Shown here: positions 34,293-47,036 of the stretch, in pieces
How positions within the stretch are numbered: the stretch's first letter is position 1
How the letters are laid out: the number at the start of each line of letters is the position of its first letter
Assembly (NCBI GenBank): GCA_034638255.1
Contig: JAWPGT010000003.1
Coordinates: 1,302,001-1,366,000, forward strand
Origin: Coprinus comatus
Lineage: Eukaryota > Basidiomycota > Agaricomycetes > Agaricales > Agaricaceae
Direction: 5' to 3'
Length of the DNA: 64,000 bases
Translations under genes and position numbers: made by a program
The notes under the pieces: model-generated
The model's input: only the letters and a program-made list of their open reading frames with translations
The model's database searches: none
What the model was told of the DNA's origin: nothing

Positions 34293-36825
34293 TCAATGTT
34301 CCCCATTAGTACTCAACTCCAATTCCACCAACTTTTCCGAAAGCGAATTATCAATGAATACATCAAGTTCAAGATCACCATCCAAGCTCAAGTCTTCACC
34401 ATCAACGTTATTCTCGACTCTCTTTTCGATTTCAGATTGGAGGTGTTTATCATCAGCTCCAGTTCCAACTTCAATTTCGCATTGGTGAACCCCTTCCTCT
34501 TTCAATCTTTCTGATTGTTGTGATTGTGGTTGTACTTGAACAACAGAAAGCACCTGCTCCCCACCTTTATTTACCAATTTTTCTTCATTCGGTATTTCCT
34601 CTTCAACTATATCCTTAACCTCTTCAACTTCAACTTCAATTTCCTTAACCTCCTTTATCTCCTCAACTGTCTTAACATCTCCAACTTCCTCTACATCCTC
34701 AATTTCATCCACAGCCTTAACAGTCTCAGCAGACTCGATAGCCTTAGCTCGCTCAACATCCTCAACTTTAACAAATTCAGGTTCAACTTCCTCAACCTTC
34801 ACCACCTTATCCTCCATCATCTTACTTTCCACCACCTCCGCCTCCTCATCCATCCCAAACAAAACACCATCTTCATCAAGTTCCTTCTCCTCAATCAAAC
34901 TTTCAACCTCACTTCCACTTCCATTTCCACCACCACAATCAATAACAACCGAAACATCACCCCCACCATCACCATTATTACTATCATTATCATTATTCAT
35001 CTCCCTACCCATTACCCTACTAACCTCATCATCATCATCATCATCATCATCACCAAATTCAACTTCCCTAATAAATTCAAGATACTGATGTTGATGTTGA
35101 TATTCCATTTTCATCGAAACTTCATCTTCATCTTCATCATCTTCATCTTGAATTTCTTGTAACCGATTGATATCAAATTTGTTTTCTGATTCAACAGCGA
35201 CAGTTCCTTTCTCATCATTATCATTATCACCATCCTTCTCTTCATCATCTTTATTTTTATTCTTATCTTGAAGACCCGGGTCCCCCAATGAAGACAATGA
35301 CGAAGTAACATTCTTCTTCCTAACCATAACCGACTCATCCATTTTCTTCAAACCTGGACCTGATACCGCCAAAGTACTACCACTTCTATTAATAGCACCT
35401 CTAGTACTAGGTGGTGGTGGTGGTAGGATAGTAGAAGAAGGTACACCTTTAATCGTCGATCGTCTAGTTGTAGATGAAGAAGCAACAGTAGGCTGACGTT
35501 GTTCGACTTGAGTTCGAGGTTTGAGGTTCGTCATCCTAGATGAAGGTGTTATTGCTTTTTTCGTTGGAACAGATAATGGTGCGCGTGAGGTTGGTGTTGG
35601 TTTCACAGTAGTTGGTTTTGTAGTCATCGGTTTCCTAGTTGTTATAGTGGCGGTAGTAGGTGTAGGTTTCGCAGGTTTAGAAAGTGTTGTACGTGGGACA
35701 GCTGGGCGTGTGGTTGTACTAGGTAGTTTTGTGACAGGTTTGGCAGAAGTAGTAGTATTAGTGAGAGGTTTCCTGGCGGTAGTGGTAGTGGTAGGTGTGG
35801 TTCGTGAAGTTAAAGGAGCTCGAGTAGCAAGAGTTTGTGTGGGTTTCGCAATAGGTGCTCTAGTACCAGTAGACGTTGCAGGTCTAGCGTTCGTTCCAAC
35901 AGCAGCTTTTGAACGAACCAAGGTAGCGGTGGTTGGTCTAGTCAATGTAGGTGCAGGTCTACTAGAAAGAGATGCGACACGACCCGTAGTGGAACGTAAT
36001 CTAGTACTAGGACGTGTAGGTGGGGGAGATTCTGGGAGGGGAGGTAAGATTGAAGTCAATTCGTTCCATTTCCCGAATTCATTTTCTTTAATCTCAAATT
36101 CAAAAGAGGGAGGTGGACCTTCGACGGCCGGGTAGGAATAGACGGTGCGGAGGACTTGAGAGCCGAGTTGAAAGTAGTTTGGAAGATCGAAGTCAAATGG
36201 GGGGTTATATGCCATGTCTAATAAGTGTCAGTAAAATGTATAGATAAATTCATAGGTAGTCTTACTGGTGGTATTTGGTGGCATATATTCAATGGGATCA
36301 TTGTCATCTAGATCTTCTTCAACGACCTCTGCTTCGCTGGGTCCAAGGTCAGGAACGATGATTTCACCATCGCTGACGTCCCAATGGTTTCCATTGTTCG
36401 CTGGAGTTTGAAAGTTTTTCTTGGCAGCGTTGTTTGGAGCTCTGGGATGCTTGCGAGTTGAACTTGCTCTGGCTGATCCGCCACTATCATGTTGTGGTTT
36501 CGTGAACAAGAGTTGTGGAGTTGATTCCAAAACACGATTGGCAAAGGGAGTCTTGTCTGCCAATGGACGGTTACGCGTAGTAGTATTTGTGCCTTTTAAT
36601 ACTATTTCCTTGAGTATGCGCTGAGGCTCTGAGTATATGCGATCAGGGCCAAGGTGGGGGTGGTTGTGTGTAGGACTTACGTGCAGTTTTTGGTTGGAAA
36701 GGAGTCCTGGCAGCATTTATCTTGCCATTGAGGACTGTTGTTGGGTACGCGTGTGCGTTTTCAGCCCGTTGCTTGGAGCGAGCGGGTGTTTTGGTGGAGA
36801 ACTGGACTGCTCGGCTGCTCAGCAT
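34293..36825 (-). CDS. Low-complexity acidic protein with KEN motif; function unknown
   Basis: Not recognised with confidence. Start ATG at 36825-36823 (MLSSRAVQFSTKTPARSKQRAEN). Introns are inferred at about 36680-36600 (gtaagt...aaatag) and about 36265-36219 (gtaaga...attag). The N-terminal part has RNRPLADKTPFANRVLESTPQLLF, SSTRKHPRAP, NHWDVSDGEIIVPDLG and DPIEYMPPNT; then YNPPFDFDLPNYFQLGSQVL and EIKENEFGKWNELTS. The KEN tripeptide and the basic TP-rich start followed by an acidic part are securin-like features (anaphase-promoting-complex substrates), but no clear RxxL box is seen, so this is only a suggestion. The middle is a long Thr/Pro/Arg tract (TTTRKP-type), and the C-terminal half is strongly acidic with Val/Glu runs. 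Stop at 34295-34293. The large reading frame on the opposite strand here is a shadow. Confidence 0.75.
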
Positions 36826-37043
36826 ACTGGAACGGAGCAGAGACGTGAAGTGTCAGGTGATGTGCAGACCCTGGCCATGTGACTGCTCAGTCCATAAAAG
36901 GATAAATGCGGAGTCGGAGGTGTTGAGGTGATGGAGAATGAGTAATTATATTACGTAATAACATTATTCAGAAGACATACCATAAATGGTAGGCTTGTTT
37001 GTGCGTCGCCGTCGTTGACCTTTGCTCTGAGCTGTAAACACCC

Positions 37044-40000
37044 ATGGCCTTTGGTTCACGCGCACCGGTGCCAGACATTGTTCTGGCACTAGATGGACTT
37101 ATAGACGAGAATGGCAGAGCCATAAACGACCTAGAAAATCCGCAGGATCATGTAGCGATTGACACAACGATTGCCCCGTGGGTCATGGATGAACCGGTAT
37201 GTCTGCTTTTCTGCAAAACAACGCTTTTCTGAGGCTCTGCAGCCCGAGTCGCCGCCCCCACGCGAGCCAACTCCGGTGCCTTCCATCTCCAAGCTCTCTA
37301 AAACACTAGCCTTTTGGCCTATGCGTCAGAACAGTACTACCTCTCTTGCTCGTTCTACACGTGGTTCCGACTACCTTTCCGTCCCGGGCGACGGCAGAAG
37401 GTCGACAGAAGACACCGCCTCAACCAGAACTATCACCCAGAGTGCTTCAGGCAAAACCTCCGAACTCCGCAGGTCAAAGTCGTCGTTGTTCGGAATGATA
37501 AAGCGTAAATCCTCAAAAGCAACTCTTAAAGCCTCCACAGAGGAACCCCCACCCTTACCAGATACTCAATTTATATTTAATTCCCCAGTCAACCCTCCAC
37601 ATCCCCTGGCACGCCTTATACCTCCACCACCCGTCATCTCGGAAAAGGAAAAGGAAAAGGAACGCAAGAAGAGGGAGAAGGAACTGAAAAAGGCCAGCAA
37701 GAAGAACAAGAAAGACTCGGCCCCACCCAAGGAGGAAGCTCTTTTCACCCTCGACACCAACTTGGAGAGCATGGAGGGTATTATTGACTTATCCAAGGTT
37801 CAACTCAACCTCATGCCTCCATCACATTCCCATTCACCCAGCAGTCAAAAGGTGACCTTTGAATTGCCAAACGGATCCAGTATGGGTCCCGTCAAGTTCG
37901 TTGATCCCTTTGCCGCTGCATCAAGCTCTAGTCTTCAGAGTACCATTAACCGACAATACCGTACCAAGATTTCACCCACTACTGTTTTACCCCAAGCCAA
38001 CCCCGTCCCTTCAGAACCGTACGACGCTGAACGTGACTGGCAACCACCTGAATCGTGGGCTGTCATTGACTCCAACGGTCTTCAGAATGGGAAAGTAGAA
38101 CTGACCGCTTTCGAAGATGATGGTACTGCCAGCGATGGCGAATATAAGGAACGAAAAGCAGCAAGGCTACTTGACTCAAACAAAGTCACAGTGTTGAATA
38201 GTCGATTGATTCAGCTTGCGGAACGTAATGATAGTTTGAGGCCTTCGAAGAAAGGAAAGGAGAAGGAGCAGGTTGTACCAGACCTGGACGAGTTTTATAT
38301 TAGAATATATCATGGGAAGGGCGCGTTCTTCCAGACAGCTGTCACTGGTTCTTTGACTGTTCATGATCTGTTACCAGCTTTGGCGAAGAGGTTGAAACGA
38401 GGAAGTAAGAATGCGAATCGCTTGTACATCAGGGAACGTGGCAAAGGTACGCATATTCCGTCGATCTTATTCCAAGGCTATGACAAACCATGCGAATCAT
38501 AGAACGTATTTTGAATGGACGCGAAAAAATACTTCTGATCATCGAACGTCGACTATGCGAGGCAGGATATACCTGGAAAGATGCCCTCCTCCTCTTGAGC
38601 GGCGAAAACCTAAACTTCCTTATCAAGTTTATCTATCGCGAACCCGATCTAAGTTCGAACAAACGTCGTTCTTATGGTTCAATCACAACCGACCCACACA
38701 ACCTTGCCATTCAGAATAAAGAACTCAAATTAGAAACATTCGATCACGTTGACCTAGCCGGACGGGCTCTGAAAGCTATTCCAATCATTCTACATAAGAA
38801 CGCAGAGCTTATTACCTCGCTCAAACTCTCGAGGAATCCCATGATTGACCTTCCTCTCGATTTCGTACAAGCCTGTACAAGCTTACGCGACCTTCGGCTT
38901 TCCAACATGTCAATGCGAAAGGTCCCAGCGAACATCGTTGCTGCTGAAAAATTGCGAAGACTGGATCTAACCGCAAATCATATCAAAGTCAGGGAACTTG
39001 ATGCTGCAAATCTCCATACTATGCCCGAACTACAATCATTATACCTCTCTATTAATCTTTTAAAGGACCTCCCAGATAGCTATAGTCAGATGCCAAAACT
39101 TCAAACTCTCCATATCAGTAATAACAAGCTTGGAAGGATCCCACCCGTGATTTTGTTAATCAAAACCCTGACCGACTTGGACGTCTCATTTAATGAGATC
39201 AAGGAGTTGCCTGAGAATTTTGGTGATTTGAAAGCGCTGGAGCGATTCGTTTGTATAGGCAACGAGTTGAAGAGGATTCCGGATACTTTGTATTATATGC
39301 ATCAACTCCGTTTCGTTGATTTCCGACACAATCGAATCGGAGATCTTTCCCTCATTTTCAATCTTCCTAACCTGGAAGCCATTAATGGAGACCATAACTC
39401 TGTTCATTTGTTGGATATCTCGATGGGTCGTAAACTTCGTAAACTCAGCATGGCTCATAACCAGCTGACTCAAATCGCGTTGTATCCTGCACCATTAGGA
39501 AAAGCACCTATTCTTCTCACCGAACTTGATATTTCGCATGCGTCTTTGACAAGTTTGGAAGATCACATCATCGCTACTCTCGAATCACTTGAAATCCTCA
39601 AATTGAATCACAACAACCTCAGTTATCTTCCCGATTCAATTTGTACCTTGTCCAAACTCTCTACATTCGCATGTTACGATAATCGACTTATCATGTTACC
39701 AAAACGATTTGGAGAATTAAGAAACCTTGCTTGGTTAGATCTTCACAATAACAATTTACGAGAACTTCCTTTTTCAATTTGGGATTGTGGTTCATTACAA
39801 CATTTAAATCTCTCTTCAAACTTTTTATCAACATTTCCTACTCCTCCAATTATCCCTCTAAACCCAAGTTCAACAAAAGTCATGCCAGTAATCGATGGAA
39901 AAATCGTTCATCTTCCAAAGAATTATAATAAAGAACATGTGATAATGGATCATTTATATCCTCCATTATCATTTTCTTTACTCACTCTCTCTTTATCCGA

Positions 40001-43000
40001 AAATAAACTCGTTTCATCAGAACTTGGTCCTTCTTCAACAACACATTCAAATTCAAATTCCTCAATACCAACATCAATACCATTCGAACAAACATTACGA
40101 AACATTGCTTTTTTGAAATCATTAAAAGCTTTGAATATTTCTTATAACGAAATCACAGAGTTACCTTGTGGTTTGTTAAGAGAATTTAAAAAGTTGGAAG
40201 AGTTTTGGTGTTGTGGGAATGAGATTAGTAGTTTACCTGCGGATGATGTTGTGAAGTTGGATAGGTTGAAGTGTTTTGTTGTTTCTGGGAATAAGTTGAT
40301 GGTGTTGCCTAGTGAATTGGCGAAATTGGAGTGGTTGAGAGTTGTGGATGTTAGTAATAATAATTTGAGGTATAATATTAATAATTATGAGTTTGATTGG
40401 AATTGGTGAGTTTTCGCTTTCTGTTTTTTTTTCTTTTGTCGTTGTCGTTGTCGTAACGGTATAACTGACGTTTTTTGGTTTTATTTTTTTATTTAGGAAT
40501 TTCAATCAGCGATTGAAACATCTCAGTTTAAGTGGAAATTCACGACTTCAAATTAAATGGGATAATATCCCAACAGGAAATCAACTTCCTAATCAACTTC
40601 CTAATCCCAATTTCAATCCTAATCTACCATCCTCTTCGTTATCCCCAAACAACACGAACATTAATGCCAACGACCGAAATAACAACATCAACAATAATAA
40701 TAACAACACCAAGAATAAGAATAAAAGTAATACGACAACTGGATTTTCATCTCTTACTCGAATTCGAAATCTTGGCCTTATAGATGTAACTGTTATACCT
40801 CCACCTCCTCCATCCCAATCCCAATCCCAATCCCAATCCCAATTTCAATCTCAACGTCAACAAAATCAAACGCAGACGCAGACGCAAACGAGTAATTTGA
40901 ACATGTTAACATCACCTTCTACAATGTTACCTTCAGGTTTATCAGGTGTACCATCTGGTTTATCAAATTCAATAGCTACCGCATTTTCAAGAAATAGAAG
41001 TGCTAAAGCAGCTGCTGCAGCTGTAGCTAAAGCTCAAAAAGAAAAGGAAAAGGAAAAAGCGAAGGCTGCTAAAGCGAAAGCGAAACTTGAAGAAAAAGAG
41101 AGAGAGAAGGCTTTTAAGAAAAGTGGTGGTATTGGTGGTGGTGGTGGTGGTGGTGGTGGTGTGTAGGGAAGTCGAAAGGTGTTATGGGTATTGGTTTAAG
41201 TACTAGTTTGAGTGTTGGTGCTGGTATAGGTATTGGTTCGGGTGTTGGTGTTGGTGTTGGTGGTTTGGGGACAGGGACAGGTAGAATTGGGAATGTTAAC
41301 ACCGTTTGTGTTAGAGATGAGAAAAGGATCCCTCGTTCTCAACGTCTATCTAATACTAATACCGGTATCGGTATCGGTATTGGTACTGGTAGTGCTATTG
41401 CTGCTGCAATTCGAAATGGTACTTATCCTCGTACTCGTATCGTTGCTGGTTCTCGAATTCCTGGAAATAGAACTCCTGGGATTAATCGAACTGGTACTGG
41501 TACTATCACTGGAACTATCCGAAATCGAAATCGAACTCAAAATAAAACGCAAGGGAGAACCAAAACTAAAACACGTCGTTCTAAGAAACAACAATTAATC
41601 GCTACTGGTATACCTTCTGATGGACAAAATCGAAGAGTTAGAGTTACGGGTAGTAATGTTGCTGGAATGGCTTATGGGATATCTGATTGTTTAGGAAAGA
41701 AGGATTCGGAATTGACTATGCTTGATGTTGTTTATGAATTTCCTGTTCCTGTTAAAAAACCAAAGTTGACTTTGCAAGAGAAGGAGGCTAGAGAGAGGGA
41801 GAGAGAGAAGGAGAGAGAGAAGGAAAAGGAAAAGACGAAGGAGAAGGAGAAGGAGAGAGAGAAGTGGAAAATGAAGATTAGTGGAAAGGAGAAGAGTAAG
41901 GAGAAGAATAAGCTTATGTGGATGATGATGACTGCTAAAGCTAGAGAAAGAGAGGAGGAGAAAAAGATTTTGAGAGAAAGAGAACAGGAGAGAGAAAGGG
42001 TTCGAGAGAAAAAGGAAAGATTGAAAGCGGAGGCTAGAGAGAGGGAGAGAGTGGAAGAAGAGGAAGATGATGAAAATGTACCTGATCCTCCGAAGAGAGC
42101 TTTATTCGGGATTTTTGGAAATACGTTTGCACCGAAAGCTCTTCCAGTTGGTATACCTCCTTCAAGACATGCGAAATTCCTCAAAGACAATTTTGTGGAT
42201 ATGTTTATTGAACAGATGGAACATAAAGAATTACAAGAACATGAGGAAATGGCGGTTGATGCTTTACGAAGAACGTTCTTGGGATTACATCAAGCGATCC
42301 ATAATATGATGTTTATGTCTCCTCATCAAAAGATATTGGCAAGACGTAGAAAAGAACCGCTATCAGCTCTTGCCGGTGCTCGTTCCCATTCATTTTTTGG
42401 ACCTAGAGGAATTATCGGAAGTAGAATGGAGGGTATGGAACTCGGAGGAAGATTGTCATATATCGATCCCGTTACTGCAAGAGGTGGTGCTTCAGGTCTC
42501 GTGGTATATATCGAAGGAACGAAGCTTATTGCTGCGAATGTCGGGACTGCGGTTGGTGTTATTGCAAGGAAGAACGTACCTCATATTGTTGGTAGAAAAC
42601 ATGATCCTTGGAATGAAGCAGAGTTGGCTAGGATTAGGAAATCCGAAGGATGGATTTCACCAGATGGATTGGTTCAAGAAGAAGCTCCTGTTTCGAGGTC
42701 GTTTGGGTATTATCACTTATTACCCGTCGTCAACGCTTCTCCGGATATTTTGGTTTGGGATATAGCTGATACGGACGATTTCTTGATCTTGGCCAATGAT
42801 GGATTGTGGAATCATGTTCCTTATCAAATGGCGGTTGATATCACGAGCAGGTTGGAGGATCCTATGGTGATTGCGCAGAAATTGAGAGATGTGGCGGTTA
42901 GTTTCGGGAGTGAGGGGAGTGTGATGGTTATGGTGCTAAGATTGAGAGATGTTCATAGACCAAATCAACCTCCAAATCCAATGGACGTGATGTCACCAAC

Positions 43001-44180
43001 GATGTATACACCAAAACTTCCAAGAGGTTTAGTTGTTGATAAGAGCGTTAGGAATGCGGAACCGGAAGTCGCACCACCTACTGGAAATCTAGCTTTGGTG
43101 TTTACGGATATTAAAAATTCGACACATTTGTGGGAGACGAATCCTAGTATGCCATCAGCTATGAATGTTCATAATGACTTTATGAGGAGGAGGTTGAGGG
43201 ATTGTGGAGGTTATGAGTTTAAGACTGAAGGAGATGCATTTTTGTGTAGTTTCCCTCGAGTTTTAAATGCGGTGTGGTTTTGTTTGGCGGTTCAAGCTCA
43301 GTTATTGGAGTTGGATTGGCCTGAGGAAATTTTACAAGTTGAGGATGGGAAAGTTCGTCATGATAAACAGGGAAGGATGATTGGGAGAGGTGTTTCTGTT
43401 AGGATGGGAATTCACGCTGGAACCCCAATGTCAATACAAGATCCAGTTACGCATAGGATGGATTATATGGGACCGGTTATTAATAGGGCGGCTAGAGTTA
43501 GTAGTTTGGCGGATGGTGGTCAGATCTTTTGTAGTGAAGGAGTCATGGCGGAGATTAATGCGTCGGTATTGGGAACTGGACCTGCTACACCTTGGTCTCA
43601 ATTCCAAAGTAAAAAGGCAATCGATGCGATCAAGTCATTCAACCCGGTCCTCATAGATGTTGGTCCGAAGAAAATGAAAGGATTGGAGGTTCCTGAAAAT
43701 ATTACGGCTATCTATCCATCTGGATTGGAAGGTAGACATGAATTCGCCGTGGACATGCCGAACGAATATCTTGACTTTGAGGATGTGCAGAAAATAGGAT
43801 TGGTGTGTTTGAGGTTGGAGATGTTGGTGACTGGGAGAATCTTCAAAGTGGAATATGGTCCGCAATATAAAGCTCAAGAAAAGAATGCAGCGCCGCCAGA
43901 AATTAATGTGGATGGAGCGGATCCGAATCACTTGTGGACAGATGTGAAAAGAGATCCGAAATGCTTGTTACCGGTATTGACGGATAGGTCAACGGATGAT
44001 GAGTTACACTTTGTGTTGGATACGTTTACGTTCAGGATTCAGAATGCTATTAGAGGGATTATTAAGAGGTTCCAGCCGGAGAGGATTAATGCAAGGGAGA
44101 TGTTAGATATATTGGAGGAGAAAGGAGTGAATTTGAGAACGTTGGCGTTGTTGCAGGATTTCTTGGATATTATTGATTAA
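37044..44180 (+). CDS. CYR1: Adenylate cyclase (RA - LRR - PP2C - class III cyclase)
   Basis: Makes cAMP from ATP for nutrient and development signalling; acts at membranes downstream of Galpha/Ras. Exons: 37044-37196, 37243-38446, 38503-40405, 40497-about 41122, about 41167-44180; about 2,300 residues. Order: disordered Ser/Pro-rich start; Ras-associating region (DEFYIRIYHGKGAFFQTAVTG, about 38290); some twenty leucine-rich repeats (38740-40380); Asn/Gln/Ser tract and an Arg/Glu-rich charged region (41780-42060). Next comes a PP2C-like domain (GASGLVVYIEGTKLIAANVGTA, FLILANDGLW, about 42490-42950), then the catalytic domain from 43090: LVFTDIKNSTHLWE and KTEGDAFLC carry the two metal aspartates, VRMGIHAGTP and DYMGPVINRAARVS follow. 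Stop 44178-44180. The frame changes inside a (GGT)n tract at 41123-41166: either a 38-44-base intron ending gtgtag or an indel. Confidence 0.95.
41130..41163 (+). repeat. Coding (GGT)n microsatellite at a frame junction
   Basis: About nine GGT units preceding GTGTAG in the adenylate cyclase gene. Upstream frame reads poly-glycine then stop; downstream coding (GKSKGVMGIGLSTS) is in another frame. Confidence 0.85.
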
Positions 44181-44918
44181 TTGTTTTTTGGTTTAGCTTT
44201 CATGCATTGAAATCTTTTCTTGTATTGGTTCTTTTTGTACATGGTTTTTCTTTGCTTTCATGTTGCTATTATGGTTATGCTTTGTCAATACATTCATCCG
44301 CATATGTGCTTGTTCAATTTATAACTGGGAGATGCTGAAAACTTGGTTTCTGCGTAAACCCCTATTAATAAAGCCAGCCTTGAAGGTGGCGCAGTATCGG
44401 CATGGGAGATGATTTTGATATTTGTTTATTATCTCAGTTCTGGAATAGTTTTGTTCATGTGTAATTTTCCTCAGGAGAATTGATGAGGTTTTGTTCTGCT
44501 AGAAAGACGTTAGGATTTTCTATGCGTCATATTCAAATTTATGGTTCTAGGATGATGAAGATTTCGAAGAGGTTGGAACAGGATTTGAATGGTATGGGTG
44601 TATCTTTGGGCAGTGGAAACGGCAGAGTTGGGTGGCTTGTTATTACCAAATTTTGCGATGTAACTTGCTAGGGGGCGTATATATCCACTTGTGACCAATT
44701 AGGTCATAGGTGGATGAAGAATAAATAGATTGGGTGAGAATATTTTTGTGTGTGTTGGATATAGAGAATTCGCTTACGCTGTGTGTTTTTAGAAGTTTAG
44801 ATATTGTGGTGATTGAACGAAAATAGACATAAGGCTGTAGTATCTGAAAAAAAATCTTAAGAACGTCGTAGCAACGTTTCTAAGAGATTAAAATTACTTA
44901 GTACTACGACAATAAATT
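44181..44918. other. Intergenic region, nothing recognised
   Basis: Contains the 3' end of the adenylate cyclase transcript and the promoter of the next gene. The frame at 44480-44671 has no recognisable content. Confidence 0.5.
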
Positions 44919-46823
44919 ATGGGGAGAATTTATGTGGTTTTATGTGCAGAAATTGAAATTGCGGTCAAGGTAAGGCTAGGTAAGGTATCTGAATTTTCTT
45001 TTTCGGAATTACCCTGACGTCAGAGGTTTACTCTTACCTTCGCACTGTCTTCTCGGCGTCTTTCTCTGTCCAACCTGCCACGGTTATTAAGAAACTCGTC
45101 ATACGAGGATTTCTTTCAATACACCTCAGGACGATGGTTACACGATGAACAACACAAAAAGGCCCTTCGCTTCCAACGGTTCAACGTCGACGCACTGAAG
45201 AATGTCGCCGCGTCCAGCCTCAACGCCAGTGGTGTCACTGACATTCGAAAACTAGCTGAAGGAAGATGTAACAAGGTCATTCAAGTTCAACTTACTGGTG
45301 GTGGTCAGGTTATTGCTCGAATCCCTACCCCGATCTCAGGACCACCTCATATTGTTACTGCCAGCGAAGTGGCCACAATGGATTTTTTACGCAATCGTTT
45401 AGGATTGAAACAGGTTCCACGTGTTTTGTCCTGGTCATCCAGAGCTGATGATACCCCTGTCGAAGCTGAATATATCATCATGGACGTTGCTGATGGTATA
45501 CAACTTTCTAGAGTTTGGCATCAGTTGAATATGCACCAAAAGATTATGGTTGTGTGCAAATGGGTGGGATTTGAGAAGACAGTCATTAATGCATTTAATG
45601 GTAGTAGTTCATACGGTTCTTTGTATTATCGCAAGGACCTTCCAACAGAAGACGCCCGTGATGTTGTTGTCAATGGTAAAATCGACCAAGACTATGTCTT
45701 TGGACCTAGTACACTGCAAACCCTTTGGGAAGATCGTTATGGTACTCCGAAAGACCTAAAGCTTGATCGAGGACCTTGTAAGTCTATCTATTCTAGCGCA
45801 AAACAACATATATCGAAACATGTCTTAGGGTCAGATGTTTCCTCCTACCTTCACTCCATATCCAACTCTGAACGTGCCTGGATCAAAAGATTTGCCACTC
45901 CCCCAGTCGTTAATGGTCGTACATTTTTTGCTCCGTGGGAAGCTCCTCCACATCTTCAAATACCACAAGATCATCTTCGACTACTCGATGAATATGACAG
46001 TGTCGTGAATTATTTCACTTCCGAAGACAAACGACTCATTCGTCCCACATTAACTTTACGAGATTCCAATCAAGGCAACATTTTTCTTTCACAAGAAGCT
46101 CTAGAACGAGATGGCATCATTGAAATTTCATCGGTCATAGATTGGCAACATACCGCTGCTATACCACTATTCACCACATCAATCACTCCTCAATTCATTG
46201 ACGGAGCAGATCCAGCTCCCGATCAACCTGAAGATAAATTCTTAAAAGAACAAGAATTCCTACGTAAATCATATCATGCATTCTACAAGGAAACTGGATA
46301 CGACATCGTTTGGGCTTCTTGTATACCATTCGGTAATAATTATACGATACAACAACAGTTACCTGCTGCTGCTCAGTATTGTTGGTATGGAGGGAATGTA
46401 AAACTTAAGAATTTACTCATTCGTACAATGAATCATTGGGAAAAGATTGTTGGACCTGGGATACCTTGTCCACTTGGTTTAGGACCAAGTTCTGATGAGG
46501 TGGTTAAGCAATCAGATGAAGATTTGTGGGCATGGAATCAAATGGAGGTTACGTTGAATGGGATTGAAAATACTATTGGAGTGGAGTATGGTGGATTTGT
46601 GGCTAATGATGATTATGAAAGGGCTGTGAAAGCCAATGAGGAACTATGTAAGACTTGGATAGAGGGTTTAACCGAAGAGGAGAAACGGGGATTGGGAGGT
46701 GTTGATCCAGTTGACTTATGGCCTTTCAAAGGGAGTCGCGTGCGGAATGAAGAGGTACTTTTTGCTAAACACTGTTCATCCTGTGTGTACCTTTCCACAA
46801 CTTTACGTGAACCCCTTTTGTAG
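44919..46823 (+). CDS. Aminoglycoside-phosphotransferase/kinase-like protein, AIM9-type
   Basis: Member of the APH/choline-kinase-like fold family common in fungi and often mitochondrial. The second exon is open from 45018 without an ATG; a first exon 44919-44969 (MGRIYVVLCAEIEIAVK) joined over a 54-base intron (gtaagg...gtcag) gives a correct in-frame start and an Arg/Ser-rich leader (SSRRLSLSNLPRLLRNSSYEDFF) suited to mitochondrial import. Then TSGRWLHDEQ, KLAEGRCNKVIQVQL, VIARIPTP (ATP-site lysine replaced by R in this strand), HIVTASEVATMDFLR and EAEYIIMDVADGIQLSRVW. The catalytic loop is TLRDSNQGNIFL and the metal-binding motif VIDWQH. About 616 residues, stop 46821-46823. The very end (VLFAKHCSSCVYLSTTLREPLL) may instead be an intron. 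Substrate unknown. Confidence 0.8.
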
Positions 46824-47036
46824 TGGATAATAGTTTCTAATCGATATCTAACAGTTTTTTTTTGCAAGATGTAGCATGATGAGTAAAAAAGTTGTGAGAT
46901 TAACACGATAATGGATAAATATACAACGATGAAGGTCATTTTTTCTTTTCATATTCATACTACTACCTAGGTACCTAATCAAAATCCGATCCAGCTCAAA
47001 AAAAAAGGAAAAAAAAAGATAAGTAGGAAAGAGTTC

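Noticed and set aside
34524..35162. Asn/Ile/Leu-rich plus-strand open frame
   Set aside because: Antisense shadow of the acidic GAT/GAA-rich coding region of the minus-strand gene.
35521..36135. Long plus-strand open frame opposite the KEN-box gene
   Set aside because: It is the shadow of the Thr/Pro repeat region on the minus strand; its Val/Gly-only composition and lack of a plausible start argue against a gene.
41233..41598. Leu/Val-rich alternative frame in the adenylate cyclase gene
   Set aside because: It is an out-of-frame reading of the GGT/ATT repeats; the main frame continues into the PP2C and cyclase domains.
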